Assembly (NCBI RefSeq): GCF_947498805.1 | Contig: NZ_CANMLT010000002.1 | Coordinates: 536,910 to 600,909, forward strand | DNA length: 64,000 nucleotides | Source: an uncultured Tenacibaculum sp. | Lineage (GTDB): Bacteria > Bacteroidota > Bacteroidia > Flavobacteriales > Flavobacteriaceae | Reading direction: 5' to 3' | Shown here: positions 9,654 through 18,198 of the stretch, piece after piece | How the letters are laid out: each line of letters starts with the position of its first letter | Position numbering within the stretch: position 1 is the first letter of the stretch | Made by a program: the position numbers and the translations under genes | The notes under the pieces: model-generated | What the model was told of the DNA's origin: nothing | Database searches by the model: none | Seen by the model: the letters and a program-made list of their open reading frames with translations, nothing else

Positions 9654-11252
9654 TTAATTATTACTTCCTTCTGTAGAATCTGGATCGACTAAGCCATTAT
9701 TGGTTATTTCAGCCGTATTTATAATTTGACCTGCTGCAATTACATTCACAGTTATTGTTAATTGAACAGGTGTATTTAAAGGAATTGTTTCTGAACTTAA
9801 ATCCCAAACTCCAGTAGCTTGGGTATATGTTGATGTTCCATAAGTAGTATGGCTTACATATTGTAAACTAGCTGTTGATCCTGGTAAAGTATAGTCAGTT
9901 ACTTGAACTCCTGTTGCTGCTAACGGACCAGCATTGGTTAAAGTAATGGTGAATGTTATGCTATCACCCACTTTAGGTAGCGCATTGCTTACTGTTTTTG
10001 TTAATTTTAAATCTGCACAACCGTTTACAATCACATTTTGATCGGCTGTAGTAATATTCCCACAACTATCGGTAAAACTCCAAGTAACTACGGTAGTTCC
10101 CACTGTTGTAATTGGAAAAGATGTTGTAGTCGTACCAGTAATCGTACTAGAATTACAAGTATCGGTAATAGTTGGTGCCGTTGGCGTAGCACTACAATCA
10201 AAGTTTACATTACCAAGTGATGGTGTCGGCGGCGGTGTAGTATCACTACCTGTTACCCTAACATTAGTAACTCTTAGACGCTCTAAACAGGCCCTATCAT
10301 TCGAAGGATTTGAATTACCCGTAATATGAATAAAAACACTAATCGTTAAATTCGCTCCTGGATTGGTTCTAGTAGCAGTAAATGTATTACTTGTGTTACC
10401 ATTATATGTACTTCCAGGAATTGTTGTTGTTGTGCTTCCATTATCATCTGTTAACGTTATCTCAACATAATCCCCTCCTTCAAATCCCGGTGTACCAGAA
10501 CTATTTGGGTTATCGGGTATTATGGTTACAAAAACATCTACTTCTTCATAACAAGCTGTAGGAGCAGGATAACTAAATAGATTACTTGCATTACTCGTTG
10601 GATCTCCTCCTGTATGATTACTACAACTTTCTGCAGGCCCAACAAAGTCGTCAGTTGGATTAACATTTAAAAGAGTATCATTAATACATGTTGATGTCGA
10701 AGTATCTGTAGTGGTTATGGTAATGGAATATGACTCAACACATAAAGGATCTTGTCCTACTGTATCTGTTGCCAATAAATTCCAAGTCATTACCGGATCC
10801 CCTCCATTAAAAGTTGCTAAACTCCCAGAAGGTGAAAAGTTACCACTTACAGGAGTTCCCGTTGGACTTGTTCCAAAAGCATCATCAAAAACAGTGGTTA
10901 CATTTCCTATATCTAAACCTCCTGACCATGTATTCGTAGGAACTAGTTCAACCGTTGCTCCTGGTCCTTGTATATCAAAACCCGTTTCCGTATGAAAAGG
11001 ATCACCTGTATTTTGAGCCGCACAAGTTCCATCTGTTTTTGTCCATGTTATAGAAATTCTAACATTTTCTATGTTTGTACCATTAGGGAAATCTGCAGCA
11101 TTAAATATTATGGGAATTGAAGTAGTAGTAGCATCTATTGATACCGTTGGTCCACTATATGTTTTTGTAAACACAGTTTGAGACATCATTGTATTTACCG
11201 TCAATAGAAACAGTAAAAAACATCCAAACGTTATGACATTTTTTTTGATCAT
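9654..11252 (-). CDS. Secreted adhesin-like protein with HYR-like and DUF11 domains
   Basis: A 532-residue exported protein with a signal peptide ending near MMSQ. Residues ~25-180 and ~205-335 look like beta-sandwich domains (proprotein-convertase-P-like or related), rich in Thr/Asn/Gly. Residues ~340-410 form an HYR-like unit (NVNFDCSATPTAPTITDTC, VVTWSFTDSCGN), and 413-532 a DUF11 repeat (CADLKLTKTVSNALPKVGDSITFTITLTNAGP). It ends abruptly at VDPDSTEGSNN with no type IX C-terminal sorting domain, although such proteins usually carry one. It may be naturally short or have lost its end. Function inferred as surface or matrix attachment. Confidence 0.7.
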   Translation of the reverse strand: MIKKNVITFGCFLLFLLTVNTMMSQTVFTKTYSGPTVSIDATTTSIPIIFNAADFPNGTNIENVRISITWTKTDGTCAAQNTGDPFHTETGFDIQGPGATVELVPTNTWSGGLDIGNVTTVFDDAFGTSPTGTPVSGNFSPSGSLATFNGGDPVMTWNLLATDTVGQDPLCVESYSITITTTDTSTSTCINDTLLNVNPTDDFVGPAESCSNHTGGDPTSNASNLFSYPAPTACYEEVDVFVTIIPDNPNSSGTPGFEGGDYVEITLTDDNGSTTTTIPGSTYNGNTSNTFTATRTNPGANLTISVFIHITGNSNPSNDRACLERLRVTNVRVTGSDTTPPPTPSLGNVNFDCSATPTAPTITDTCNSSTITGTTTTSFPITTVGTTVVTWSFTDSCGNITTADQNVIVNGCADLKLTKTVSNALPKVGDSITFTITLTNAGPLAATGVQVTDYTLPGSTASLQYVSHTTYGTSTYTQATGVWDLSSETIPLNTPVQLTITVNVIAAGQIINTAEITNNGLVDPDSTEGSNN

Positions 11253-11348
11253 TTTAGGGGTGATAGTGTGATTAAACTATAGTTGTTTCTTTAATCTTTT
11301 CATTACAAATTTACATAAACAAGCTTCATAATCTTGTTAAAAATAAAA

Positions 11349-11380
11349 AAAACCAAATAAGCATGCCTATTTGGTTTTTA
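11349..11380 (-). terminator. rny intrinsic terminator
   Basis: AAAACCAAATA and TATTTGGTTTT arms with an 8-base loop and, on the minus strand, a T run. It lies 23 bases beyond the rny stop. Confidence 0.8.
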
Positions 11381-11402
11381 TAATCATCTATTGTATTCAA
11401 TA

Positions 11403-12968
11403 TTATTTAGCTACGTTAACCGCTCTTGTTTCTCTAATTACAGTTACTTTAACCTGACCTGGGTACGTCATGTCGTTCTGAATTTTTTGAGAAATGTTAA
11501 ACGATAGCTCTGCAGCTTTTGTATCATTTACTTTTGCACTTTCAACCATCACACGTAATTCTCTACCTGCTTGAATTGCATATGCCTTTTGCACTCCATT
11601 AAATCCGAAAGCAATATCTTCTAAATCTTTTAATCTTTGAATATAGCTGTCTAATACTTGACGTCTTGCTCCTGGTCTTGCACCAGAAATAGCATCACAT
11701 ACTTGAACAATCGGTGCAATTAAACTTTTCATTTCAATTTCATCATGGTGCGCTCCGATTGCATTACAAACATCTGCTTTTTCACCATATTTTTCTGCCC
11801 ATTGCATTCCTAATAAAGCGTGCGGTAATTCACTTTCAGTTTCTGGCACTTTACCAATATCATGTAACAATCCAGCTCTTTTAGCTGCCTTTGCATTTAA
11901 GCCCATTTCAGCTGCCATGATACCACATAGATTCGCTACTTCTCTTGAGTGTTGTAATAAATTCTGTCCGTAAGAAGAACGATATTTCATTCTACCCACA
12001 GTTTTTATTAATTCTGGATGTAATCCATGAATTCCTAAATCGATAACTGTACGCTTACCAACTTCAATTATTTCTTGATTGATTTGTTTTTCTGTTTTCT
12101 TAACAATCTCTTCAATTCTAGCTGGGTGAATTCTACCATCGGTAACCAACTTGTGCATTGAAAGACGTGCTATCTCTCTACGTACTGGGTCAAAACAAGA
12201 TAAAATAATAGCTTCAGGAGTATCATCAACTATAATCTCAACTCCAGTAGCTGCTTCTAAAGCACGAATATTACGTCCTTCTCTACCAATAATTCTACCT
12301 TTAACGTCATCTGATTCTAAGTTGAATACAGATACACAATTTTCTACAGCCTGCTCTACTCCAACTCTTTGAATTGTATTTAAAACAACCTTTCGAGCTT
12401 CTTGCTGTGCTGTCATTTTAGCTTCTTCAACTGTGTCTTGAATAAAAGACATTGCATCTGCTTTAGCTTCATCTTTTAACGAAGCTACAAGTTCTGTTTT
12501 AGCTTCATCAGGAGATAAACCAGAGATTTGCTCAAGCATATCTACATGACGCTTATGTAATTTTTCAACTTCTGATTCCTTCTTCTCTAAGAAATCTAAT
12601 TTATAGTTGTAATCACCTTCTTTTTGTGCTAATGACTTGTTTAGCTTTTTATTTTTATCTAATTCTGAAGAAACTTGACTTTCTTTATCTCTAATTCTTT
12701 TTTCAACATCAGAAACTTTCTTCTCTCTACTTAAGATTACCTTTTCGTGTTCTGCTTTAAGCTCAATAAACTTTTCTTTAGCTTGTAATATCTTATCTTT
12801 CTTAAGAGCTTCTGCTTCTACCTTAGCCTCCTTTATAATGCTCTTTGCTTCCTTTTCTGTTTCTTGAATTAATTTATTTGCTTTTGTTTTTTCTAACATT
12901 TTAGCAATAATAAAACCTATTGCTAATCCTACAATCCCTGCTAACACAGGAAATAATACTCCTTCCAT
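11403..12968 (-). CDS. rny: Ribonuclease Y
   Basis: Membrane-anchored endoribonuclease that starts mRNA decay. The 521-residue product has an N-terminal transmembrane helix ([21 protein letters not shown]), a coiled coil of charged residues to ~190, a KH domain ([22 protein letters not shown]) and an HD domain with [17 protein letters not shown] and AGLLHDIGK carrying the metal-binding His-Asp pair. The C-terminal region has [22 protein letters not shown]. Length and order match the family. It is followed by a terminator and lies downstream of the coiled-coil gene, zapA and the 6S RNA on the same strand. Confidence 0.97.
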   Translation of the reverse strand: MEGVLFPVLAGIVGLAIGFIIAKMLEKTKANKLIQETEKEAKSIIKEAKVEAEALKKDKILQAKEKFIELKAEHEKVILSREKKVSDVEKRIRDKESQVSSELDKNKKLNKSLAQKEGDYNYKLDFLEKKESEVEKLHKRHVDMLEQISGLSPDEAKTELVASLKDEAKADAMSFIQDTVEEAKMTAQQEARKVVLNTIQRVGVEQAVENCVSVFNLESDDVKGRIIGREGRNIRALEAATGVEIIVDDTPEAIILSCFDPVRREIARLSMHKLVTDGRIHPARIEEIVKKTEKQINQEIIEVGKRTVIDLGIHGLHPELIKTVGRMKYRSSYGQNLLQHSREVANLCGIMAAEMGLNAKAAKRAGLLHDIGKVPETESELPHALLGMQWAEKYGEKADVCNAIGAHHDEIEMKSLIAPIVQVCDAISGARPGARRQVLDSYIQRLKDLEDIAFGFNGVQKAYAIQAGRELRVMVESAKVNDTKAAELSFNISQKIQNDMTYPGQVKVTVIRETRAVNVAK

Positions 12969-12986
12969 AATTTTGATTAATTGTAT

Positions 12987-13148
12987 AAAAAAAGCCTACA
13001 TCAGTAGGGTTTTATAAACTCCAAAAAAACAGGTTTAGGACTAACTGGTTGATCAAGGATCCGTATAAAACGGCATGCTTTACTAACCAAGACTCATCCT
13101 TTATAATTATATAACGTTGAGTTTATCAAACAATGTACTAATGTAGGC
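12987..13148 (-). ncRNA. ssrS: 6S RNA (6S-Flavo type)
   Basis: This gap between zapA and rny encodes, on the minus strand, a ~160-nt RNA closed by a 13-bp stem (13136-13148 with 12994-13006). The stem contains one U-G wobble that pairs only in the minus-strand RNA, and U7 follows at 12993-12987. The inner part is AT-rich with short helices around a large open region, as in 6S RNA, which mimics an open promoter and binds RNA polymerase. Adjacency to zapA is the classical ssrS position (also in E. coli). I have not run a covariance model; the call rests on structure, terminator and neighbour. Confidence 0.72.
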
Positions 13149-13177
13149 AGTATATTTAAATTTTTATTTTAAAGAAC

Positions 13178-13465
13178 TTATATGTGCTGATCTAACTTTT
13201 CTGTTAGCTCATTTATTTTTTTTAATGCTTTTTCGCTTTCTATAGAATGTGTTAATCTTTCTATCTCTCCTTTAGAGGCAAATTGTAAAGCGCACATCGC
13301 TAATACATCTTGCTTATCAGAAACCGCATAGTTTTCTTCAAATTTAGCAATTAATTCATTAATATTTCTAGCTGCTCTTCGCATTCCTTCCTCTTCCTCT
13401 ACATTATTCACACTCAAAGGATAATTCCTACCAGCTATAACAACATTAACTTTTAATTTTGCCAT
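13178..13465 (-). CDS. zapA: Cell division protein ZapA
   Basis: ZapA bundles FtsZ protofilaments at the division ring. The 95-residue protein has the ZapA head (KLKVNVVIAGRNYPLSVNNVEEEEGMRRAARNINELI) followed by a coiled coil (DKQDVLAMCALQFASKGEIERL...KKINELTEKLDQ). The length is typical. It starts 13 bases after the stop of the coiled-coil gene 13479-13769, so the two are co-transcribed, and it is followed by the 6S RNA. Confidence 0.92.
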   Translation of the reverse strand: MAKLKVNVVIAGRNYPLSVNNVEEEEGMRRAARNINELIAKFEENYAVSDKQDVLAMCALQFASKGEIERLTHSIESEKALKKINELTEKLDQHI

Positions 13466-13478
13466 TTATAAAGAACTT

Positions 13479-13769
13479 TTAAATATTCAAGAGAGCAATA
13501 CATTTGTCTATCTCTCGAACTAAAGCATTTATTTTGAGTTTTGTTTCTCTTGTATTTTCATTACTGCCCTCTATAGTTTTAGCTACTTTTAGCAAATTAT
13601 ATCTTTCATCTTTTGCTTTAAGCTCCATATCTTTTTCTTCTAACAAATAGTGTAACTTTGTATTTTGTTGAAGTAAAACCTCATTTTCCTCCTTTAAAAA
13701 TTCATAGTTAACTAAAAGTTTTTCTAATCTATCTTCCAGTAAATGAATTGCTTCTAAAGTGTTACCCAT
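13479..13769 (-). CDS. Coiled-coil protein upstream of zapA (ZapB-like)
   Basis: A 96-residue, almost wholly coiled-coil protein (LEDRLEKLLVNYEFLKEENEVLLQQNTKLHYLLEEKD). It is 13 bases upstream of zapA, an arrangement common in Bacteroidota. Size, heptad pattern and neighbour suggest a ZapB-like partner that layers on ZapA-FtsZ; this is inference, since coiled coils carry little family signal. No membrane segment or signal peptide. Confidence 0.75.
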   Translation of the reverse strand: MGNTLEAIHLLEDRLEKLLVNYEFLKEENEVLLQQNTKLHYLLEEKDMELKAKDERYNLLKVAKTIEGSNENTRETKLKINALVREIDKCIALLNI

Positions 13770-13916
13770 TTATTTTTGAGACTAAAACTATATTTACAAA
13801 GTTATTAATCTCTAGCTAGATAGCAAAATTTTTGACGCATTTTCCTATTTAACTGGTTTTAAACCTACTAACTCTTTGGCATAATTTTTATTATTTTTGT
13901 TATAAACCATTGCAAA

Positions 13917-15605
13917 TTGAAATATTTTTTAACCTTTTTTACTGTTTTTTTATTCAAATTTGGATTTGCTCAAAAGCAATATCCACAAGATTATTTTAAC
14001 CCACCTTTAAAAATTCCAATTATACTATCTGGAACTTTTGGAGAATTGAGAAGTAATCATTTTCATTCTGGGGTAGATATAAAGACTTTAGGTAAAGAAG
14101 GAATTCCAATTTTTGCTCCTGCAGACGGATTTGTATACAGAATAAAAGTAGCACAATTTGGCTTTGGTAAAGCACTATATATTAATCATCCAAATGGTTA
14201 TACTACTGTTTATGCTCATTTAAGAAGATTCTCCCCAGAAATTCAAGAATACGTTAAAAGCGTTCAATACCAAAAAGAGCAATACGCTACAGGTAATCTT
14301 TTTCCTAAACCAGAACGTTTCCCTGTTAAAAAAGGCGATCTTATTGGTTATACTGGAGATACGGGAAGTTCTGGAGGACCACACTTACATTACGAAATAA
14401 GAGATACCAAAACAGAACATATCATCAATCCAATGTTTTTTGGTCTTTTACCAGTTGATACCAAAGCTCCAACCATTAAAAAATTAATGGTTTTTCCTCT
14501 ATCTGATAATGCAAGAATTAATAATTCAGCGACAAAAACCACCTTAGAGTTACGAAATAAAGGAAACAATCAATACATTACCAATAAAATAACCGCTAGC
14601 GGAACTATAGGTTTTGGGGTAAATGTCTTTGATCGATTAGATGGTGCTTTAAATAAAAATGGAATTTACAGTTTAGAAATGAAACTAAATGGCACTCGTG
14701 TATATTACCATGATTTAGAAACATTTTCTTTTGCTGAAAGTAAATATATCAATCTGTTAATCGATTATAAACATTATACCAAGTTTAGAAGAAGATTTCA
14801 AAAAACTCATAAAGTAGATGAAAATAGACTTAGTATTTATGAAGACCTTGTTAACAATGGAAAAATAGATATTGAAGATAGATATACCTACCACGTAGAA
14901 ATCATTGCTAAAGATTTTAAAGGAAATACTTCTTCTATTAGTATTCCTATTGAAGGAATACAAAGTAATAGCCTTTTTACCAAAAAAGACACTACCAGCT
15001 TTAAAATTAAAGCAAACGATTTTCATAAGTTTAAACAGGAAAACGTAACCATTGCTTTTCCTAAAAACACCTTTTATAAGGATTGTTTTCTAGATTTTAC
15101 TGTAAAAAACGATACAGCTAAAATTCATGAACCAGTTATTCCTTTAGACAAGCGCTATACACTTACTTTTTTCACTCAACATTTAACAGAAAAAGAAAAA
15201 CAACAAGTATATATTGCCAAAATTAATCGAAACCGTTCAAGGTATACTTCTACTAAGAAAAAACTCGACAAAGTTTATACGACCACCAAATCTCTTGGAA
15301 CTTATACGCTTAAATTTGATTCCATTCCGCCTACAGCGAAGCTATATAACTTTAAAAACAACCAGTGGGTCTCTCAACTTAAAAAATTGAAAGTAAAAAT
15401 TAGAGATAAAGAATCCGGAATAAAGAATTATCGTGCAACTATTGATAATGATTGGGTTTTAATGGAATACAATCATAAAAAAGGAATATTATCTTACGAT
15501 TTTAGTGATAAAAAGTTGGTAGGTAGCAAACATCTTTTTAAACTTGTAGTTTCTGATAATGTTGGAAATACGAAAATTATTTCTGCAACGTTCTTTAGAA
15601 AGTAA
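13917..15605 (+). CDS. Secreted M23-family peptidoglycan endopeptidase
   Basis: A 562-residue exported zinc peptidase (LytM/DD-metallopeptidase) expected to cut peptide cross-bridges in the periplasm. The signal peptide is MKYFLTFFTVFLFKFGFAQ, read from a TTG start. The M23 core has HFHSGVDI (H50, D54) and GGPHLHYEI (H156, H158): three zinc ligands plus the general-base His. The linker region between the motifs is normal. Residues ~190-562 form Ig-like beta domains ending in a fold with IRDKESGIKNYRATIDNDW. No ATG lies near the TTG, so that start is accepted. The TonB receptor starts 27 bases after the stop and is probably co-transcribed. Confidence 0.9.
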   Translation: MKYFLTFFTVFLFKFGFAQKQYPQDYFNPPLKIPIILSGTFGELRSNHFHSGVDIKTLGKEGIPIFAPADGFVYRIKVAQFGFGKALYINHPNGYTTVYAHLRRFSPEIQEYVKSVQYQKEQYATGNLFPKPERFPVKKGDLIGYTGDTGSSGGPHLHYEIRDTKTEHIINPMFFGLLPVDTKAPTIKKLMVFPLSDNARINNSATKTTLELRNKGNNQYITNKITASGTIGFGVNVFDRLDGALNKNGIYSLEMKLNGTRVYYHDLETFSFAESKYINLLIDYKHYTKFRRRFQKTHKVDENRLSIYEDLVNNGKIDIEDRYTYHVEIIAKDFKGNTSSISIPIEGIQSNSLFTKKDTTSFKIKANDFHKFKQENVTIAFPKNTFYKDCFLDFTVKNDTAKIHEPVIPLDKRYTLTFFTQHLTEKEKQQVYIAKINRNRSRYTSTKKKLDKVYTTTKSLGTYTLKFDSIPPTAKLYNFKNNQWVSQLKKLKVKIRDKESGIKNYRATIDNDWVLMEYNHKKGILSYDFSDKKLVGSKHLFKLVVSDNVGNTKIISATFFRK

Positions 15606-15632
15606 AATCTTTAGAGATTAATAAAACCCTAC

Positions 15633-18077
15633 ATGAAGAAACTACTTTTATTATTGCTATTCCCTCTAGCTGTTTTTGCCCAAAAAACCGCTACGGTAAA
15701 AGGTAACATCATTAATAAATACAACAATCCTATCAACGGAGTTGCTATTTCATATTTAGATAAAGGAACCACTACCGATAAAAATGGTTATTACGAATTC
15801 ACGATTCCAATAAGAAAAACTGTTTCAGTAACTTTTACACATGTTTCTTATAAAAGTGTTACCAAAAAATTTACTGCCAGAGGAAGTAAAACATTCAACT
15901 TCTCTCCTACCTTAAATTTTAAAACGCAAGAGTTAGAAGAAGTAGTTATTAAAAACCAAAAGAAAGAAGCCCAAGGGATTACCAAAATTGATGTTAAGAA
16001 AGTTAATACTCTTGTTGGAGCAAATGCTGGTGTTGAAAATGTATTAATGACCTTACCAGGAGTTAGTAATAATAATGAATTAAGTACTCAATATAACGTT
16101 CGTGGAGGAAATTTTGATGAAAATTTAGTGTATGTAAATGGTATTGAAATCTATCGCCCATTTTTGATACGATCTGGTCAACAAGAAGGATTAAGTTTTC
16201 TCAACCCACATATGATTCAAAACATTAACTTTTCTGCAGGTGGATTTCAAGCTAAATATGGTGATAAGCTTTCTTCAGTGTTAGATATCACCTATAGAAA
16301 ACCTAAGGAATTTCAGGGTCAAGTTGATTTGAGTTTATTAGGTGGTAGTTTTACCATTGAAGATACATTTGCAAAAAACAAACTAAGCGCCATATTGGGA
16401 GTGCGCTATCGTGATAACAGTTTATTTGTAAATAGCAAACAAACAGAAGTAAATTTCAGACCTCAATTTACTGATGTACAAACATTTTTAAGCTATGAGT
16501 TTTCTGATAAACTGACTTTAAATTTCTTAGGTAATTTTTCTTTAAACGACTATAATTATAAGCCATTAACTCGAAGAACTCGCTTTGGAGGCTTAGCCAA
16601 CCCTTTAGAACTTATTGTATTCTATCAAGGTCAAGAACAAGATCAATTTCAGACTTTATTCGGAGCTTTTTCAGCAGACTATAAAGTAAATGAACAATTA
16701 AAAATAACCGCTACAGTTTCTTCGTTTAATACCCAAGAAGAAGAATATTTTGATATCGCAGCAGCTTATGCCTTAGGACAAGTTGATAGTAATATTGGAT
16801 CAGATAACTTTGGTAATGTTCAATTCGCGCAAGGAATTGGCTCGCAAATCAATCATGCTCGAAATGATTTAGATGCCTTAATCAACAATGTTCAATTGAG
16901 AGCAACTCTTAAGGATGGGAATAATGAATGGAAGGCTGGAATAAAATATCAACAAGAAAATATTAAGGATCGTATTAGAGAATGGGAAGTAATTGATTCT
17001 TTAGGTTTTTCTGTTCGTCCTCCACACCATAACATTACAAATAATCAGCCATACGAACCTTTTACAGGGCCTATACAGCCTTTCCAAAATGTACGTGCTC
17101 AAAACGAAGTGGATATTAATCGTTTAACAAGTTTTATTCAATTTAGTAGAAAAACAACTCTTAACGATCATCAACTTTGGTTTAATTTAGGAGTACGTTC
17201 ACACTACTGGAATGTTAAAACTGCCAACAATTCTCAAAGTCATACAATTATAAGTCCAAGAGCTCAAATAGCTATCAAACCAGACTGGGAAAAAGATATG
17301 TTATTCCGACTCTCAGGAGGTTGGTATTCGCAACCGCCTTTTTATAAGGAGTTAAGAGATTATGATGGGCAAATTCATCCAGAGGTAAAGGCACAAAAAT
17401 CTATTCATATTGTAGCAGGAAATGACTATAGTTTTACTCTTTGGAACCGTCCTTTTAAACTTACAACAGAAGCCTATTATAAAAACCTTTCTGATGTCAA
17501 TGCCTACTCTATTGATAATGTGCGTGTGCGCTACAGAGCCGATAATGTTACAGAAGCTTACGCCTATGGTTTGGATGTTAGATTAAATGGAGAGTTTGTT
17601 CCTGGTAACGAAAGTTGGATAAGTTTCGGGTATTTAAAAACAGAAGAAAACATCAATGGAAGAGGTTACATTGCTCGACCTACGGACCAACGTTTAAAAT
17701 TTGGTTTACTATTTCAAGATTATGTACCTAACCTTCCTGATTTAAAAGCCTATTTAAATATTGTATACAATACTGGGCTTCCGGGAGGTGCTCCTGCATA
17801 TGCCGATGTATATCAATTTCAAAATAGATTAGACGATTATAAAAGAGCTGATTTAGGGGTTTCTTATGTTTTTGTAGACGCTAATAAATCATCAAACAAC
17901 AAAATTTTATCTCATTTTAAAGAGTTTACCTTAGGATTGGAATTATTCAATATTTTTGATATTCGTAATTCTATTACCAATACTTGGGTTCGTGATGCCT
18001 ATAGCAAACAACAATATGGTATTCCTAACTTTATGACAGGCAGAGTATTAAACTTTAAGGTTGGAATGAAATTCTAA
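15633..18077 (+). CDS. TonB-dependent receptor with CarboxypepD_reg-like domain
   Basis: An 814-residue outer-membrane receptor. Signal peptide (MKKLLLLLLFPLAVFAQ), then a carboxypeptidase-regulatory-like domain (TVKGNIINKYNNPINGVAISYLDKGTTTDKNGYYEF, ~20-100). The plug domain includes LMTLPGVSNNNELSTQYNVRGGNFDENLVYVNGIEIYRP, and a 22-strand barrel runs to the terminal aromatic ...VLNFKVGMKF. No SusD gene lies beside it, so it is not a SusCD polysaccharide system. The substrate is unknown. Its coupling to an M23 peptidase hints at envelope housekeeping or uptake of cell-wall fragments; this pairing is inference. Confidence 0.92.
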   Translation: MKKLLLLLLFPLAVFAQKTATVKGNIINKYNNPINGVAISYLDKGTTTDKNGYYEFTIPIRKTVSVTFTHVSYKSVTKKFTARGSKTFNFSPTLNFKTQELEEVVIKNQKKEAQGITKIDVKKVNTLVGANAGVENVLMTLPGVSNNNELSTQYNVRGGNFDENLVYVNGIEIYRPFLIRSGQQEGLSFLNPHMIQNINFSAGGFQAKYGDKLSSVLDITYRKPKEFQGQVDLSLLGGSFTIEDTFAKNKLSAILGVRYRDNSLFVNSKQTEVNFRPQFTDVQTFLSYEFSDKLTLNFLGNFSLNDYNYKPLTRRTRFGGLANPLELIVFYQGQEQDQFQTLFGAFSADYKVNEQLKITATVSSFNTQEEEYFDIAAAYALGQVDSNIGSDNFGNVQFAQGIGSQINHARNDLDALINNVQLRATLKDGNNEWKAGIKYQQENIKDRIREWEVIDSLGFSVRPPHHNITNNQPYEPFTGPIQPFQNVRAQNEVDINRLTSFIQFSRKTTLNDHQLWFNLGVRSHYWNVKTANNSQSHTIISPRAQIAIKPDWEKDMLFRLSGGWYSQPPFYKELRDYDGQIHPEVKAQKSIHIVAGNDYSFTLWNRPFKLTTEAYYKNLSDVNAYSIDNVRVRYRADNVTEAYAYGLDVRLNGEFVPGNESWISFGYLKTEENINGRGYIARPTDQRLKFGLLFQDYVPNLPDLKAYLNIVYNTGLPGGAPAYADVYQFQNRLDDYKRADLGVSYVFVDANKSSNNKILSHFKEFTLGLELFNIFDIRNSITNTWVRDAYSKQQYGIPNFMTGRVLNFKVGMKF

Positions 18078-18198
18078 AAAACAACTTAATGTTTTTTCGT
18101 TTCCCTTATCTCTATTGTTAGACAAGAGAATGTTGTTTAAAAGTTTGCGTAGAACTCCCTTAGATGAACCTATAAATGCAATCATATACTGTTTACAT

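Noticed and set aside
15633..18077. Polysaccharide utilisation locus
   Set aside because: There is no SusD gene or glycoside hydrolase next to the TonB receptor.
18115..18198. Upstream extension of the beta-lactamase fusion gene
   Set aside because: The 28 extra residues lack a signal, while the ATG at 18199 gives a clean lipoprotein signal peptide.
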